From Dugong dugon (taxonomy: Eukaryota > Chordata > Mammalia > Sirenia > Dugongidae): DNA of 64,000 bases. The notes below the pieces were generated by a model, which did no database searches, had not been told where the DNA came from, and saw nothing but the letters and a program-made list of their open reading frames with translations. Where the stretch lies: the NCBI GenBank assembly GCA_030035585.1, contig CM057460.1, positions 220,431,711-220,495,710 on the forward strand. Reading direction: 5' to 3'. This document shows, one piece after another, positions 1 through 10,265 of this stretch. Numbering within the stretch: position 1 is the stretch's first letter; every line of letters starts with the position of its first letter. A program made the position numbers and the translations under genes.

Positions 1-120
1 AAAGGCCTAGTGGTACACTTCCAAAAAATCAGCCAGTGAAAACCCTATGGAGAACTGTTCTACTGTGACATGTGTGGGGTTGCCATGAGTCAGTGTCAAC
101 TCCATGGCAACTGGTTTTAA
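1..120 (+). repeat. AfroSINE type B, 3' part
   Basis: The window opens inside a SINE: the body block with 'cagccagtgaaaaccctatgg' minus its last base, then 'ttgccatgagtcag', and a degenerate 'caactggtttt' tail. The tRNA-like head lies before the window. Assigned by its match to the many fuller copies in this window. Confidence 0.8.
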
Positions 121-179
121 ACTCCAACAGTAGTTATGGACTGTTGACCTTGAGCAGAGATTTCCAGTTGTCTCCCTAA

Positions 180-665
180 GTCCACTTCTCCTTTCTTTCT
201 ATGATTGTTAGCAGGAAACATAACCACCTTCAAAAGAGAATGAATTTTGAGCCTTCCTTATAGCTGGGTATTGCCATATGACTAAGCTCAAGGCAACAAT
301 AAGTAAAGGCTTATTGTTGTTCTATGGCTTCCGGAAGGCAGACTCAGCTGGATGGAATTCCTTTTGTCTTCTTCTATTTCCTTCTGCTGCCAGCCCAAAA
401 TGAGAACCTGATTGCTGGTGCTACAGCAGCCATTTTGGGCAATGAGGTAAATTTGAAGATGGAAGTAATACCTTGAAAATGGGGAAGAGAAAGATAGGAG
501 TCTAGGTTCTTGATGACACCATAAAGCTACAGTCCCAAACATGGCTGGCTCCCAGAAAAAATTTTACATGAGAGAGAAATAATCTATTGTGTTTATAAAC
601 TATGGTGTTTATCCATTCTTATTTTGAGTTTTTCTTTTATCAGACACTGAGGATTATTTTGAGCT
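180..665 (+). mobile_element. Probable old solo LTR (ERVL/MaLR-like), degraded
   Basis: The order 'agctgggtattgccatatgactaagctc', 'cagctggatgga', 'gaagatgg', 'gagagaaataatctattgtgttta' resembles old mammalian LTRs that end with a polyadenylation-like AATAAA region. No target duplication or clean termini are visible, so family and limits are uncertain. The antisense frames inside it have no coding support. Confidence 0.3.
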
Positions 666-840
666 GAACTTAATCACAGGTCTAAACTCTTTGAGAGAAT
701 ATGGCACACATTCCATATTAAAAAAAAAAAATTCTATCAGATGGCTCTGCAGGAGAAGACGTTCTATACCACACAGATAGTTTTCAAAGCCACCCCCAAT
801 TGCACAATCAATTTTACGAGTTGGTTTGTCATCAGACAAT

Positions 841-1015
841 ATAACATGGTAGTTGCCTGGGCTTGAATCCTTATGTATGTCACTTGTTTCCTGTGTGACC
901 CTAGACAGTCACTTAATTCCTCTGTACCTCAGCTTGTCATTTGTAACATGGGGATCGTAACTGTTGAGAGGATTAAGGGAATTAACACACAGCACAGAGT
1001 CAGGGCTACACAAGC
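841..1015 (+). repeat. MIR SINE
   Basis: The run 'gggcttgaatcc', 'cctgtgtgaccctagacagtcacttaa', 'cctcagcttgtcatttgtaa', 'atggggatcgtaa' and 'gaggattaagggaattaa' follows the standard order of a MIR element (B-box-like start, then core, then 3' part). It is about 25% diverged, as expected for this ancient mammalian SINE. Confidence 0.7.
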
Positions 1016-1480
1016 CCTTGTCAGATAGATTCTTCGTGCACCTGATGGCAAGGGTTTCTACATGGCCCACAGGAGGCAGGGTCTTCAGACGCAGAATGAA
1101 CGTGAGCTTTGCTCTGGGTCAGTGGCTAGCTCAGGCCTTGGGGCAGGCCTCCTTTATGAGGCTTCCCTGCTGAACATACCATCAGTTTGAGCCTCATCTA
1201 GATTCTTTTCTCATGAGGTCCGAAGGCTAAGTCATGACAATTAAGGATTCCAAAGCTACCAAACTGACCTAAATTGCAAAACTGTGAATAAATCTGTTGT
1301 AAGTTCAAGAAAAAGGAAATATTTACTTCTTAATCTTCCTCTTTAAAGTTGGAGAACATGAATCAGAAACCAGAAAACCCACGTATGATTTTGGTTTACA
1401 ACATGGCCCCCTGGTCCCTCGGAGAAGGAGCCTGATTCTTGCAGCCCCTAAGTGCTGAGTACAGAATATAGAAACTCTGG
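1016..1480. other. No recognised feature
   Basis: Unassigned sequence between a MIR and a tRNA-Gly SINE. The only open frame (69 codons from the edge of the MIR) shows no domain, splice context or codon pattern that supports a gene. Confidence 0.5.
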
Positions 1481-1491
1481 CTGCAAAGCTG

Positions 1492-1836
1492 GGGGACAAT
1501 GCTGGCTCAGTGGTAGAATTCTTGCCTTTGATGAGGAGACCCAGATTTGATTCCCAGCTAATTTGCAGCCACCAATTGTCTGTCAGTGGAGGCTTGTGTG
1601 TTGCTATGATGTTGAACCAGTTTCAGTGTATCTTCTTAACTAAGACAGACTAGAAAGAAAGGCCTGGTGACCTACTTCCAAAAATCAGTCAGTGAAAACC
1701 CTATGGATCACAGTGGTCCAGTGTACAACCCATCACAGGGATGCTACAAAACCAGGCAGTGTTTTGTTCCATTGTGCACGGGGTCACCATGAATCGGGGC
1801 TGATTCGACAGCAACTAACAACAATAACAACAATGA
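1492..1836 (+). repeat. tRNA-Gly-headed SINE with RTE body and tail, full length
   Basis: The first 70 bp ('ggctcagtggtagaattct' then 'gatttgattcc') match the A- and B-box regions of tRNA-Gly. The next section ('gtctgtcagtggaggcttg', 'gactaagacagactag', 'aggcctggtgacctacttcc') matches the 5' region of the RTE LINE. The end ('gtgcacggggtcaccatgaa' then 'ctaacaacaataacaac') matches the RTE 3' tail. An 11-bp target duplication, CTGCAAAGCTG, flanks it at 1481-1491 and 1837-1847, so this is one retroposed unit and not two adjacent repeats. It is not a functional tRNA gene. Confidence 0.85.
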
Positions 1837-1847
1837 CTGCAAAGCTG

Positions 1848-3288
1848 CATTTTGGAAATCAATCCATGTTTGATGCCTGGTGGTCACATGGAGAGGATTT
1901 TCCCATTGTGCAGTATTTATGAAAAGAAAAAGATAACCATAAAATGGTAAGGCATGAAAAAAATATAGATGTCCTGTGGCAGCAGGTAAGCGTGACCACG
2001 TCCCTAATCTGGGGTATTTTAGCCCTCTCACGTCTTCATTTTCCAACGAGAACGAACCAAGCCTGAGCTAAGCATTTCTGTTCTATCTTAGGAGCTGCTA
2101 TGCCAGGGAGCAAATGCCTTGTGAGGGCTGGCGTTTCTCAGACATGTAATTCCCTATTACTTCAAAACAACCAACTGGAAGAATACATCATTTCTCTCTA
2201 TAAAAATGCAGCATTGCTTTGAGGACTTGTTTTCTCCCCTTGTCTTTTCTTAATAACAGAAAGTTTTCATTGCATTTTTAGGTACTGGAAATACCTCTAG
2301 TTTGTTTATAAGTTGCCCATCTTACTCTGCAAAGGATGCTTCTCATCTTTACTCTCCTTTCACCTTTAGAAACGTGCCCCACCAAAACGAGCATTTCCAT
2401 TCTGGTTACTAAATTCTGAATCCATTCAGAAATACTCTGACTAGCTCATGCACTGCTATTCCACTCAAGTATCTTCAGCCCTTTAAGAGAATGGCCAAAA
2501 GGATTTTTTAAAAACAAATCATTATCATGGCTCCTTTGCAATGCTAATGTTTGGAGGCAAGACCTTTTCACTTGTCACACAAAGTCATGGATACTGAGAT
2601 GACAACGTGTCAGTACAGTAGCCCTTTCTGACAAGGATTCCTCAAGCACAGCAAATGGGTGGGGTAATTGAACAAGGAGTGGTACCAAGGAAAGGCTGTG
2701 GGCAACCCGAGAGTAGTGCCAAAGGAAACACAGACCCAAGAGGACTTTGTTCAAACACTGGCTGCTGTGTGCTTCCCCTGCAAACTGACCCACTAAGGAA
2801 GGTGCTATTTTACATCATGACGCATCAGGTTCTACATTTTCTCCATAAACCACGATACCACCTAATATCACCTTTAATAGCCAGCAAATCTACATTCTTA
2901 TAGACTAAGGGAGTATCATCTGACCTACTTTCCTGCTGCATAAAGATGGAGGGGCACACAGTGGATAGTGGATCCAGCTGCCACCAACCATCAAGACCTG
3001 ATTGTGCCTTTCTCTGCCAAACTGTGCAGTCCAGTGCCATCACTGTTCCTTTTTAGCTTGCAGTTAGCAATCATGGGAGTATTTACACCACTGAAATTGG
3101 CACAAGCTAGAAATCAGAGCCTTCTCCACACCTCTGCCCCCCAAGACCTTATTGTCAAACATTTACCAGCACATTCCAGGGGAGAGTGTTTTCACTATTT
3201 TAATGACATTAAAGGCGTTCCTCCTCCATCAAACCAGAGGCACCCAGAAGTTGAGAAGTTTGGCCTAAGAGCAGTAACTAACCTTACC
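1848..3288. other. Unassigned single-copy-like sequence
   Basis: About 1.4 kb with no repeat I recognise. The longest frame is 116 codons (2968-3318); it runs into the following SINE, which argues against coding. No convincing exon, CpG island or RNA gene is seen. Confidence 0.5.
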
Positions 3289-3297
3289 CATCAAAGT

Positions 3298-3510
3298 GGG
3301 AGTCCCTGGGTTGTATGAATGGTTAACACATTTGGCTGCTAACCAAAAGGTTGAAGGCTCATGTCCACCCAGAGGCACCTCAAAAGAAAGGCCTGGTGAT
3401 CTCCTGAAAAATCAGCCATTGAAAACTCTATGGAGCAGTTCTACTTTGACACACATGAAGTCGCCATGAGTTGAAGTTGACTCACAGCAACCAGTTGAAT
3501 TGGTTTTATT
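3298..3510 (+). repeat. AfroSINE type B, full length
   Basis: Begins 'ggagtccctgggttgtatg', has the tRNA-like segment 'ggctgctaaccaaaaggtt', the type B block 'aaaggcctggtgatctcctg' and the tail 'gccatgagttgaagttgactc'. A 9-bp target duplication with one mismatch (CATCAAAGT at 3289-3297, CATTAAAGT at 3511-3519) defines the limits. Confidence 0.85.
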
Positions 3511-3519
3511 CATTAAAGT

Positions 3520-3890
3520 AAACCCTAGAAATATGAACAGTATAGCCCTATATGTTTTGACAGATAATTCAGTAATATATTGACACATACCTTGATTTGT
3601 CAACACCAGGTACAGACAGAATGCACAGTTTATATTAATAAAACGTTGAAATCAAAGCTTAGTTGCAATATTTACTCCCCTCAAGTCTTTTAATGAATCT
3701 ACCAATAACAGAAAATTCATCCTAACCCATTTTTATTTCTTTTCCCCTTCCCAGCTCTGCTGAAAACACCACTGGAAAAGAAGCAGAGCACCAGGAAACC
3801 TGGATAACCCTAGACTAGATAATCTGCATGTCACGATCCTCTGGTCCAATCCCTTCATTTTTACAGAGAAGTAAAGAGGAAGGCGACCAC
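3520..3890. other. No recognised feature
   Basis: Unassigned sequence, moderately AT-rich, between a type B AfroSINE and an RTE 5' fragment. Confidence 0.5.
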
Positions 3891-4098
3891 CCATCTGTCG
3901 GTCTGTCGTACTACGGTGGCTTGCGTGTTGCTGTGAAGCTATGCCACCAGTATTTCAAATAGAGCAGGGTCACCCATGGTGGACCAAGGAGAGCTTCTAG
4001 ACTAAGACAGACTAGGAATAAAGGTTTGGTAACCGACTTCTAAAAATTAGTCAACGAAAACAATATTCACACAGAATATTGTCCAGTATAGTGATGAA
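3891..4098 (+). mobile_element. RTE LINE 5' end, truncated
   Basis: Matches the 5' end of the RTE at 13257: 'tctgtcg..gtcgtactacggtgg', 'gcttgcgtgttgctgtgaagc', 'agcagggtcacccatggtgga', 'gactaagacagactaggaa', then 'acagaatattgtccagtata'. It stops at about base 210 of the element, before any coding region, and abuts an AfroSINE. Confidence 0.7.
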
Positions 4099-4299
4099 GG
4101 GAGTCCCTGGGTGGTGCAAACAGTTAAGCACTCAACTACTAGCCAAAAGATTGGCAGTTTGAACCCACCCAGAGGTGATGATCTGTTTCTGAAAGATCAC
4201 AGCCTTGAAAACCCAATGGAGCAGTTCTACTCTGCACACGTGGGACTACCATGAGTCAGAATTGACTGAATGACAACTTGTTTGATTTTTTTTTTTTAT
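4099..4299 (+). repeat. AfroSINE (type B/C-like)
   Basis: Starts 'gggagtccctgggtggtgc', continues with the tRNA-like part 'aactactagccaaaagattg' and ends 'accatgagtcagaattgac' followed by a T-rich tract. It sits directly on the broken end of the RTE fragment, so it may have inserted into it. Confidence 0.8.
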
Positions 4300-4486
4300 C
4301 ATGTTTTAGCATTTCAAGTCCTGTATCCCAGAAAATCCCTTAGTCCCTCCACTCAGTTAGAGTAGATGGGCAGAGGAGGGTGTGGGGCCAAGAATGGGGA
4401 AAAAAGGCTACCTGAAGCCCCCCAAAAGAAACAGAGACAGGAGATACTTGAGCCTTCTCGGTGAGAGGACAGGGGAGGGAAATTGC

Positions 4487-5005
4487 TGTGGATTGAATTG
4501 TGTCCCCCCAAAATGTGTATCAATTTGGCTAGGCAATGATTCCCAGTATCGTGTGATTGTCCACTGTTTTGTCATCTGATGTCATTTTCCCATGCATTGT
4601 AATTCCTAACTCTATGATGTTAAAGAAACAGGATTAGAGGCAGTTATGTTAATGAGGCAGGACTCAATCTACAAGATTAGGTTGTATCTTAAGTCAATTT
4701 CTTTTGAGATATAAAAGGAAGAAGCGAGCAGAGAGATGGGGGAACTTATGCCACCAAGAATGAAGAACCAAGAGGTGAGCACATCCTTTGGACTCGGGGT
4801 CCTTGCGCTGAGAAGCTCCTAGACCGGGGGAAGATTGATGACAAGGGCCTTCCCTCAGAGCCAACAGAGAGAGAAAACCTTCCCTTGGAGCTGGCGCCCT
4901 GAATTCGGACTTCTAGCCTCCTAGACTGTGAGAGAATAAATTTCTGTTTGTTAAAGCCATCCTCTTGTGGTATTTCTGTTATAGCAGCACTAGATGACTA
5001 AGACA
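4487..5005 (+). mobile_element. MaLR-like solo LTR
   Basis: About 520 bp running from a TG-type start ('tgtggattgaattgtgtccc') to 'gatgactaagaca'. It has a TATA-like box at 4710-4716 and a polyadenylation signal AATAAA at 4935-4940, placed as in an LTR. At least nine similar LTRs occur in the window in both orientations. No internal viral genes adjoin it. I do not see a clean 5-bp target duplication for this copy. Confidence 0.75.
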
Positions 5006-5039
5006 GAGATGTTCTGAGACATGCACACATTTTGTAAAC

Positions 5040-5230
5040 TATTTCTTCAACTATGTTTATTTTATTTTACAGTAACATTTTATTAAGAAAAAAAAAATCC
5101 ACACAGAAAAGTTGAGCACCCATCTACCCACTGCCTAGATTCCAAAATTAACATTTTCATGCATGGATTTGAAGCAAAATTTATTCTCCTTGTTATTAGG
5201 GAGTCAATACATAATATATAATTTTAAAAT
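5040..5230 (-). repeat. Old L1-like fragment
   Basis: The reverse strand resembles old L1M 3' UTR ('acagaaaagttgagcaccca' and 'ccaaaattaacattttcatg' read on the plus strand). Weak match, limits approximate. Confidence 0.35.
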
Positions 5231-5544
5231 AAACTTGGATGAAAACACGAATCAGTGAGTGTCTCAAAGATCAGATTCTAAGACTGCAGCCATCTTCTGA
5301 ATTCAGCCGTTGAGGGGAGACCCTCTGGAACCTCATTTGTGTACCAGATAGAGGGAATGACTCACTCCAGACACTGCAGATGTGACTTGAGATCAGGTGG
5401 CCTTTGGGTTACAGCAATGCCCCTCACATATATCCTATCACCATGGAAATGAGAACAGAGGCTGAGGGCAAGGAATCACACGGTGGCAGGCAGTCAGCTG
5501 CCCTGGGCCTCTGTTTCCTCATGAGGGCTGGATGAGATCAGGTG
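5231..5544. other. No recognised feature
   Basis: Unassigned sequence upstream of a MER5 element. Confidence 0.45.
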
Positions 5545-5720
5545 CTCTCAATCTAGGCTGCATCTCAGAAGCTGGATTCTCCAGGGAGCTTTTAAAATAT
5601 ACCAGTGCCCAGGCCCCACCCTAGACCAACTGAATCAGAGCCTCCTGGTGGGGTGCAGACATGAGATTTATTTAAAGCTTCCCAAATGATCCTACAAAAC
5701 AGCCTGGGTTGAAACCAGTC
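5545..5720 (+). repeat. MER5A-like hAT-Charlie element
   Basis: Contains the typical MER5A core 'caggccccaccctagacc' and 'aactgaatcagagcctcc', with degenerate outer parts. MER5 is a short non-autonomous hAT DNA transposon found across placental mammals. Confidence 0.65.
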
Positions 5721-5739
5721 AGATGATCTCTAAGTTCTT

Positions 5740-5995
5740 TTCCAGTCTGATTTCCTTCTCTCCCCTTCTTTCTCTTCCCCTCCCCTTCTCTCCACTCCTC
5801 CTTCCTTCCTTCTTTACGTAAATCCATCCATCCATTCATCCACCCATCCATCCACCCACCCACCCACCCACCCATTCATCCATCCATCCGTCTCTACATC
5901 CATATCTCCAGTCACCTCTCTATCCACCCCTCAATCCATTCCTTCATCCAGCCTCTCATTCCTTCCTTCCTTCCTTCTTTCTTTTTCTTTAATTC
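5740..5995 (+). repeat. Pyrimidine-rich tract and (CCAT)n microsatellite
   Basis: A TC-rich section (5745-5815) leads into degenerate CCAT/CCAC tetranucleotides (5820-5945) and then a (TTCC)n tract near 5955-5985. The strand asymmetry is strong: almost pure C and T with few purines for most of 250 bp. A repetitive antisense frame here is a product of the repeat. Confidence 0.9.
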
Positions 5996-5997
5996 CA

Positions 5998-6115
5998 TAC
6001 TAATAACAAAAGCTAACAGTTACTGAATGTTGACTAGGTGCCGGCACTTTTTCATATACTCTACTTGGGTTTAATCCTCACAACATCCCTCTGGGATAGA
6101 CATCCTTGCCATAGA
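5998..6115 (-). repeat. MIR SINE fragment
   Basis: 'ttactgaatgttgactaggtg', then 'tttaatcctcacaacatccc' and 'tctgggatagacatc' match the reverse complement of MIR. Confidence 0.6.
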
Positions 6116-6699
6116 AATGACCCAAGACATATTTATAAGTGCCATTTTAAGCAGACTTAAAATGACACTATAATAATACGTGAGAGGTGGAGAAATACAT
6201 TTCCAGCAGACTCGTTGCATTTAAATTTATATTGACAGATGTTTGTGCAGATGGTCAAAGAGAAACCAGACACCAAATACTTACTCTGAAGTGGCAAAAA
6301 TGAAGATGAGAGAGTAAGAGAATTTTAGGATTAATTTCATACTTGACATTTTCTCTCCTTTTCCTTTTATTTATACCTAAGGGAATAGAGAACCGGATAG
6401 TTTCAGATTGGCTAAGACTAGAACTTATTCCCTTTATATGCCTTTCCCACTCCCACTCCAAAGCTCTATTTCGTCTAGTAAGATACAAAAAAAAATCAAT
6501 ATCACCACAAAAGTAATGCACCAACACCATCTTCATTTACCTGTAAGATGATACATCTTTTCTTCATTCACCTTCCATTCCTTACTCCCTCCCCTTCCCT
6601 TCCCTTTCTTTCTTTCCTCAGAGTCTGGGGATGCTAAGTATGTCAGAGTTCAAAACACACTAAGTAAATAAGGAGACATTTGTACCTCTGTATCCTTTC
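6116..6699. other. No recognised feature
   Basis: AT-rich unassigned sequence with a short pyrimidine tract near 6580-6620. The 93-codon antisense frame at 6255-6536 has no recognisable domain. Confidence 0.45.
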
Positions 6700-6790
6700 A
6701 CATTTACACGGTGCTTTCACAGACACTGTCTCACAGCTACACACGCGTTTGCAGTAGAGAACAGAATTCGCCTCTCCATTTTACCCATAG
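6700..6790 (-). repeat. MIR SINE, part 1 (split by LTR)
   Basis: 'acggtgctttcacagacact' and 'ctctccattttaccca' are the MIR reverse complement up to the 'cattttacagatgagg' region. The element resumes after the LTR at 7298. Confidence 0.6.
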
Positions 6791-7297
6791 TGTCTTAGTC
6801 ATCTAGTGCTGCTATAACAGAAATATCACAAGTGGATGACTTTAACAAACCGAAGTTTATTCTTGCACAGTCCAGTAGGCTATAAGTCCAAATTCAGGGC
6901 GTCAGCTCCAAGGGAACCCTTTCTCCGCCGGCTCTAGAGGACGGTCCACGTCATCAACCTTCCCTTGGTCTGGGGGCTTCTCTGCGCAGGAATCTCAGGT
7001 CCAAAGGATGCGCTCTGCTCCTGGCACTGCTTTCTTGGTGGTATGAGGTCCCCAAGTGTCTCTGCTCACTTCTCTCTTTTATATCTCAGAAGAGATTGGC
7101 TTAAGACACTATCCAATCTTGTAGACTTCTTCAGCATAACTGCCACTAATCCATCTTATTACATCATAGCGATAGAGTTTACAACACATAAGGAAATCAG
7201 ATCAGATTACAAAATGGTACACAATCATACAATACCGGGAAGCATGAGCCAGCTAAGTTGACAGAAACTTTTGGGGGACATAATTCAATCCATGACA
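6791..7297 (-). mobile_element. MaLR-like solo LTR, inserted in a MIR
   Basis: Starts 'tgtcttagtcatctagtgct' and ends 'attcaatccatgaca', the inverted form of the LTR at 53117-53625. Both MIR halves are collinear across it. A 98-codon frame in it (6965-7261) is shared in part with other LTR copies and is not a gene. Confidence 0.85.
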
Positions 7298-7410
7298 GTA
7301 AGGCAGGATAGGGGAGGTCAAGTAATTAGTAGCCTGAAGTCACACAACTAGTAGATGGAAGACCTGGCACCAGACCCAAGTCTTCTGAGTCCATGTGTGG
7401 CACCCCTTTG
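7298..7410 (-). repeat. MIR SINE, part 2 (split by LTR)
   Basis: 'gaggtcaagtaattagtagcc', 'gaagtcacacaactagtag' and 'ccagacccaagtcttctgag' continue the MIR that starts at 6700. Confidence 0.65.
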
Positions 7411-8294
7411 CCTAACCTGGAAGCTGTGGCTGGCCCAGGGGTGCAGAGCGGGGACCACATGGCCTTCAGGAGTCTTGATGCTGCCCTCAGGGCTGTTATT
7501 ATGCAAGAGGATTAGACAGAACATCTGCAGAAGCCCCTCAGTCTGGGGCTGAGTTCATCTGGGAGAGACTCTCCAAGACTCAACCCCCTTGATAGCTCAG
7601 TTTCCTCAGCTGCAGAATAAGCCCCATGTCGTCCCGCGTGCCTGGTGTGCGTGTTAGAGATGAAGCCACTTGACGGCTTCCTAATTCACAGTGCTCGGAG
7701 AAAACTGAAAATGTGGGACCCCCTTGCTCCAAAAAGCAGCAAAAAAACGTGCTGCTCCAGGTTTGAAAATACAAAGCTTATTTCTTCTGCGATCTCTCTC
7801 TCCACAGGTCAGGATGTTTTTATTTTCTGTTTAATAAAAGAGCATCCCCCAGAGAGGGGGTACTTGCTGGGCCACTGCAGACCCTCACAGTCCAGGGGTC
7901 TTACTCTTGGCCTAGCCTTGCACACAATGTGCCGTCAAGAGCTGCTGAATGCCCTTCCCATCAGGACTGGTGTTCCACTCAGCTGGGGCTGCACTATTCT
8001 TGTGCCCAGGAGGCTGGCCTGGGTGCAGGTCCAGCATCCAGCTTCCTCAGTGGTCACTCCTATAACTATGCAGAGGGAAACATCCTGGGTCACCCTGAAG
8101 GGGGAGGAGCAATCTTTGGGGCAAGAGTTTTAGGCATGACAAACACAGCCAGGAAAACAGAAGGGGAGGCAACTATCTCCTCAATTCCCATCACAAAAGC
8201 CAGACATAGAGAGGCAAATTTTAGTGGAAGAAGTGGTTAATTCCTTTCTAACCGTGCAACCTAACCAACATTATCTTTCCTTTTAACTGTAGTT
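7411..8294. other. Unassigned sequence
   Basis: No repeat recognised except a possible MIR piece near 7595-7660 ('agctcagtttcctcagctgc'). It holds a 162-codon open frame (7645-8133, plus) overlapped by a 103-codon frame; neither shows a domain, a Kozak-like start or plausible splice context. I regard both as chance frames. Confidence 0.45.
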
Positions 8295-8505
8295 CCTATG
8301 AATGTATGGGGTGGTGCAAATAGTTAAACATGCTCAGCTGCTAATTGAGAGACGAGGCTGGAGTCCACCTGCAAGTGCCTCAGAAGAAAGGACTGGTGAT
8401 CTACTTCCAAAAAAATCATCACTGAAAACCCTCCAGAACACAGTTCTACTCTGACATACAGGGGGTTCACCATGAGTCATAACTGCCTCAATGACAACTG
8501 GTGCA
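8295..8505 (+). repeat. AfroSINE type B
   Basis: 'ggggtggtgcaaatagttaa', 'agaagaaaggactggtgatc', 'ccatgagtcataactgcctc'. The first ten bases of the head are degraded. Confidence 0.8.
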
Positions 8506-8734
8506 TGTGTGTGGTGTGTGGTTCCTATTCCTTAAACCATCTGGGGGCCAGCAAACATCACTCAGGAACCCCCACCAGCATTTTCCCCAGTCACACCAGC
8601 CACATGCTCCCCTCACTATTATTCTTTAAAACTTCTGTAGCTCTTCACTGGAGAAAATGGTTTGCAAATCTTCCTCTGCTTCTCCCCAAGCCATTCAGCT
8701 GCCAAGGAGCACCTTCCCTGTTTGGGGCCTCTGC

Positions 8735-8875
8735 TGCCTCTCAGTTTCCGCATCTGTAAGAACAATAAGGCTTCCAGCCTAAGGCTGTGATGAGGATTAA
8801 TGAGATTATGTCAGTGGGACTCACTGAGACTGTCGGAAGAAAGTCACCACAGAAACACAAAGTGTTATTATCACT
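8735..8875 (+). repeat. MIR SINE, 3' part
   Basis: 'cctctcagtttccgcatctg' followed by 'gtgatgaggattaatgagat' and a degenerate 3' end. Confidence 0.55.
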
Positions 8876-9512
8876 GCTACAGAATCAAAAATTCCTCCTG
8901 TCCAAATACGTACTGTTCATAAAAATTTTAGCAAGTGAGGCTGCCTACTGGGCAGCTCTAATCCTTATAAAGAAAATGATTTCTCCAGCCAGGAGTTAAT
9001 AAATTCTTAGACATACTAAAATATCTCCTCTGCTGGGTTATTATGCTTACATAATGAAGTTACTTTGATTATAACCATTAATCACATACATGTTTTCCAG
9101 CTAGAGCGGGTGCATTTGATGTTAAGCTTTAACAAGAATGACAATATCTCTACTTCCTGGCAGCATTGCCAGGGACTTAGGACATGATTAAATGTGTCAG
9201 GGTAAAGACACAGAACATTTAGGGCTCATATTATATTCACTCCGAAGTTATTTCAAGCCATATTATTGGAAGAAAGTTGATTTATTTTGCATGACAACCA
9301 TGAATATTAATCAAAAGATATTAAACCCAATCTTTTCCTCCAGTTCATGTAGAGATAGGCAGGTCGTTTCTTCCTCCTCTCCATCCAAGGGTAGTTTTTT
9401 CTAGAGACAGTAAACTTTCTCCTTTTTCTGTTAGTTTTTTCAACTTATCTTCCTGCCTGTTCATATACAGAGCTGCTCCATTTTGCCAAATGAGAAAACT
9501 TCATAATATATA
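8876..9512. other. No recognised feature
   Basis: AT-rich unassigned sequence between a MIR and an AfroSINE. Confidence 0.5.
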
Positions 9513-9716
9513 TTTTTTAAATGCAGTAGAGTTGGCTCCAACTCTTGGTGACCCAATGTGTATGTCAAAGTAGAACTGTGCTCACAGGATTTTCAGTGGC
9601 TGAGTTTTCAGAAGTAGATCACCATGTCTTTCTTCCAAGGCACCTCTGGGTGGACTCGAACCTCCAACCTTTTGGTTAGCCACTGAGCATGTTAACCGTT
9701 TGCACCACCGAGGGAT
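9513..9716 (-). repeat. AfroSINE type B
   Basis: Reverse complement of type B: 'gttggctccaactcttggtg', 'gaagtagatcaccatgtct', 'ccaaccttttggttagccac', ending near 'gtttgcaccaccgagggat'. Confidence 0.8.
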
Positions 9717-9899
9717 GCATCATAATAATTAGGTAGAAAACAAAAATACAGTAAGTAGACTCTGATCTCTTACCAAGAGTCACGGTAAAAAAATTAATGA
9801 AAAATTTGCAAGAAAATAGACCGTGTCATCATGAAACACTGGGTAAGAAAATTAGCCCAGTTAGGTCTGGAATATTAATCAGAAAAGAAAAAAAAAAGC

Positions 9900-10265
9900 A
9901 ATGTGTTAGCCAGCCATCAAGATGATCTGCAATGATCCCCACCTCCTGGTATGTAAGCCCTTTTACGGCCCCCTCCCACTGTACCAGAGTTGTCAGTCCA
10001 TGTGACCAATAGAATATGGCAGAAAGAGTACTATGTCACTTCCCAGGTTAGATCATTAAAAGACTGCAGCTTCCAGTCTGGATGTGTGAGTGCTCTCTCT
10101 CTCTGGTCACTTGATCCAGGGAAGGACTGCCACCATGTCACAAGGACACCAGGTGCCCTATGGAGAGGACCACGTGATGAGGGACTCAAGGCCAACAGGT
10201 TGCCAACAACCAATGAGGGCTCTTGGACATGGATTTTCCCTGTCAAACCTTGCCCCCTACGAAGT
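9900..10265 (+). mobile_element. MLT1-like solo LTR (ancient ERVL-MaLR)
   Basis: Reads 'gatgatctgcaatgatcccc', 'tgaccaatagaatatggcag', 'tatgtcacttcccaggttag', 'ctatggagaggaccacgtga' in MLT1 order. The in-frame ATG with a good 'gccaccatg' context at about 10131 lies inside this LTR and is coincidental. Confidence 0.7.

Noticed and set aside
5672-5875. Antisense frame with repeated Gly-Trp-Met-Asp
   Set aside because: Translation of the (CCAT)n microsatellite.
7645-8133. 162-codon open frame on the plus strand
   Set aside because: No domain, no supportive start or splice context, overlapping frames on both strands, and composition like the surrounding non-coding DNA.
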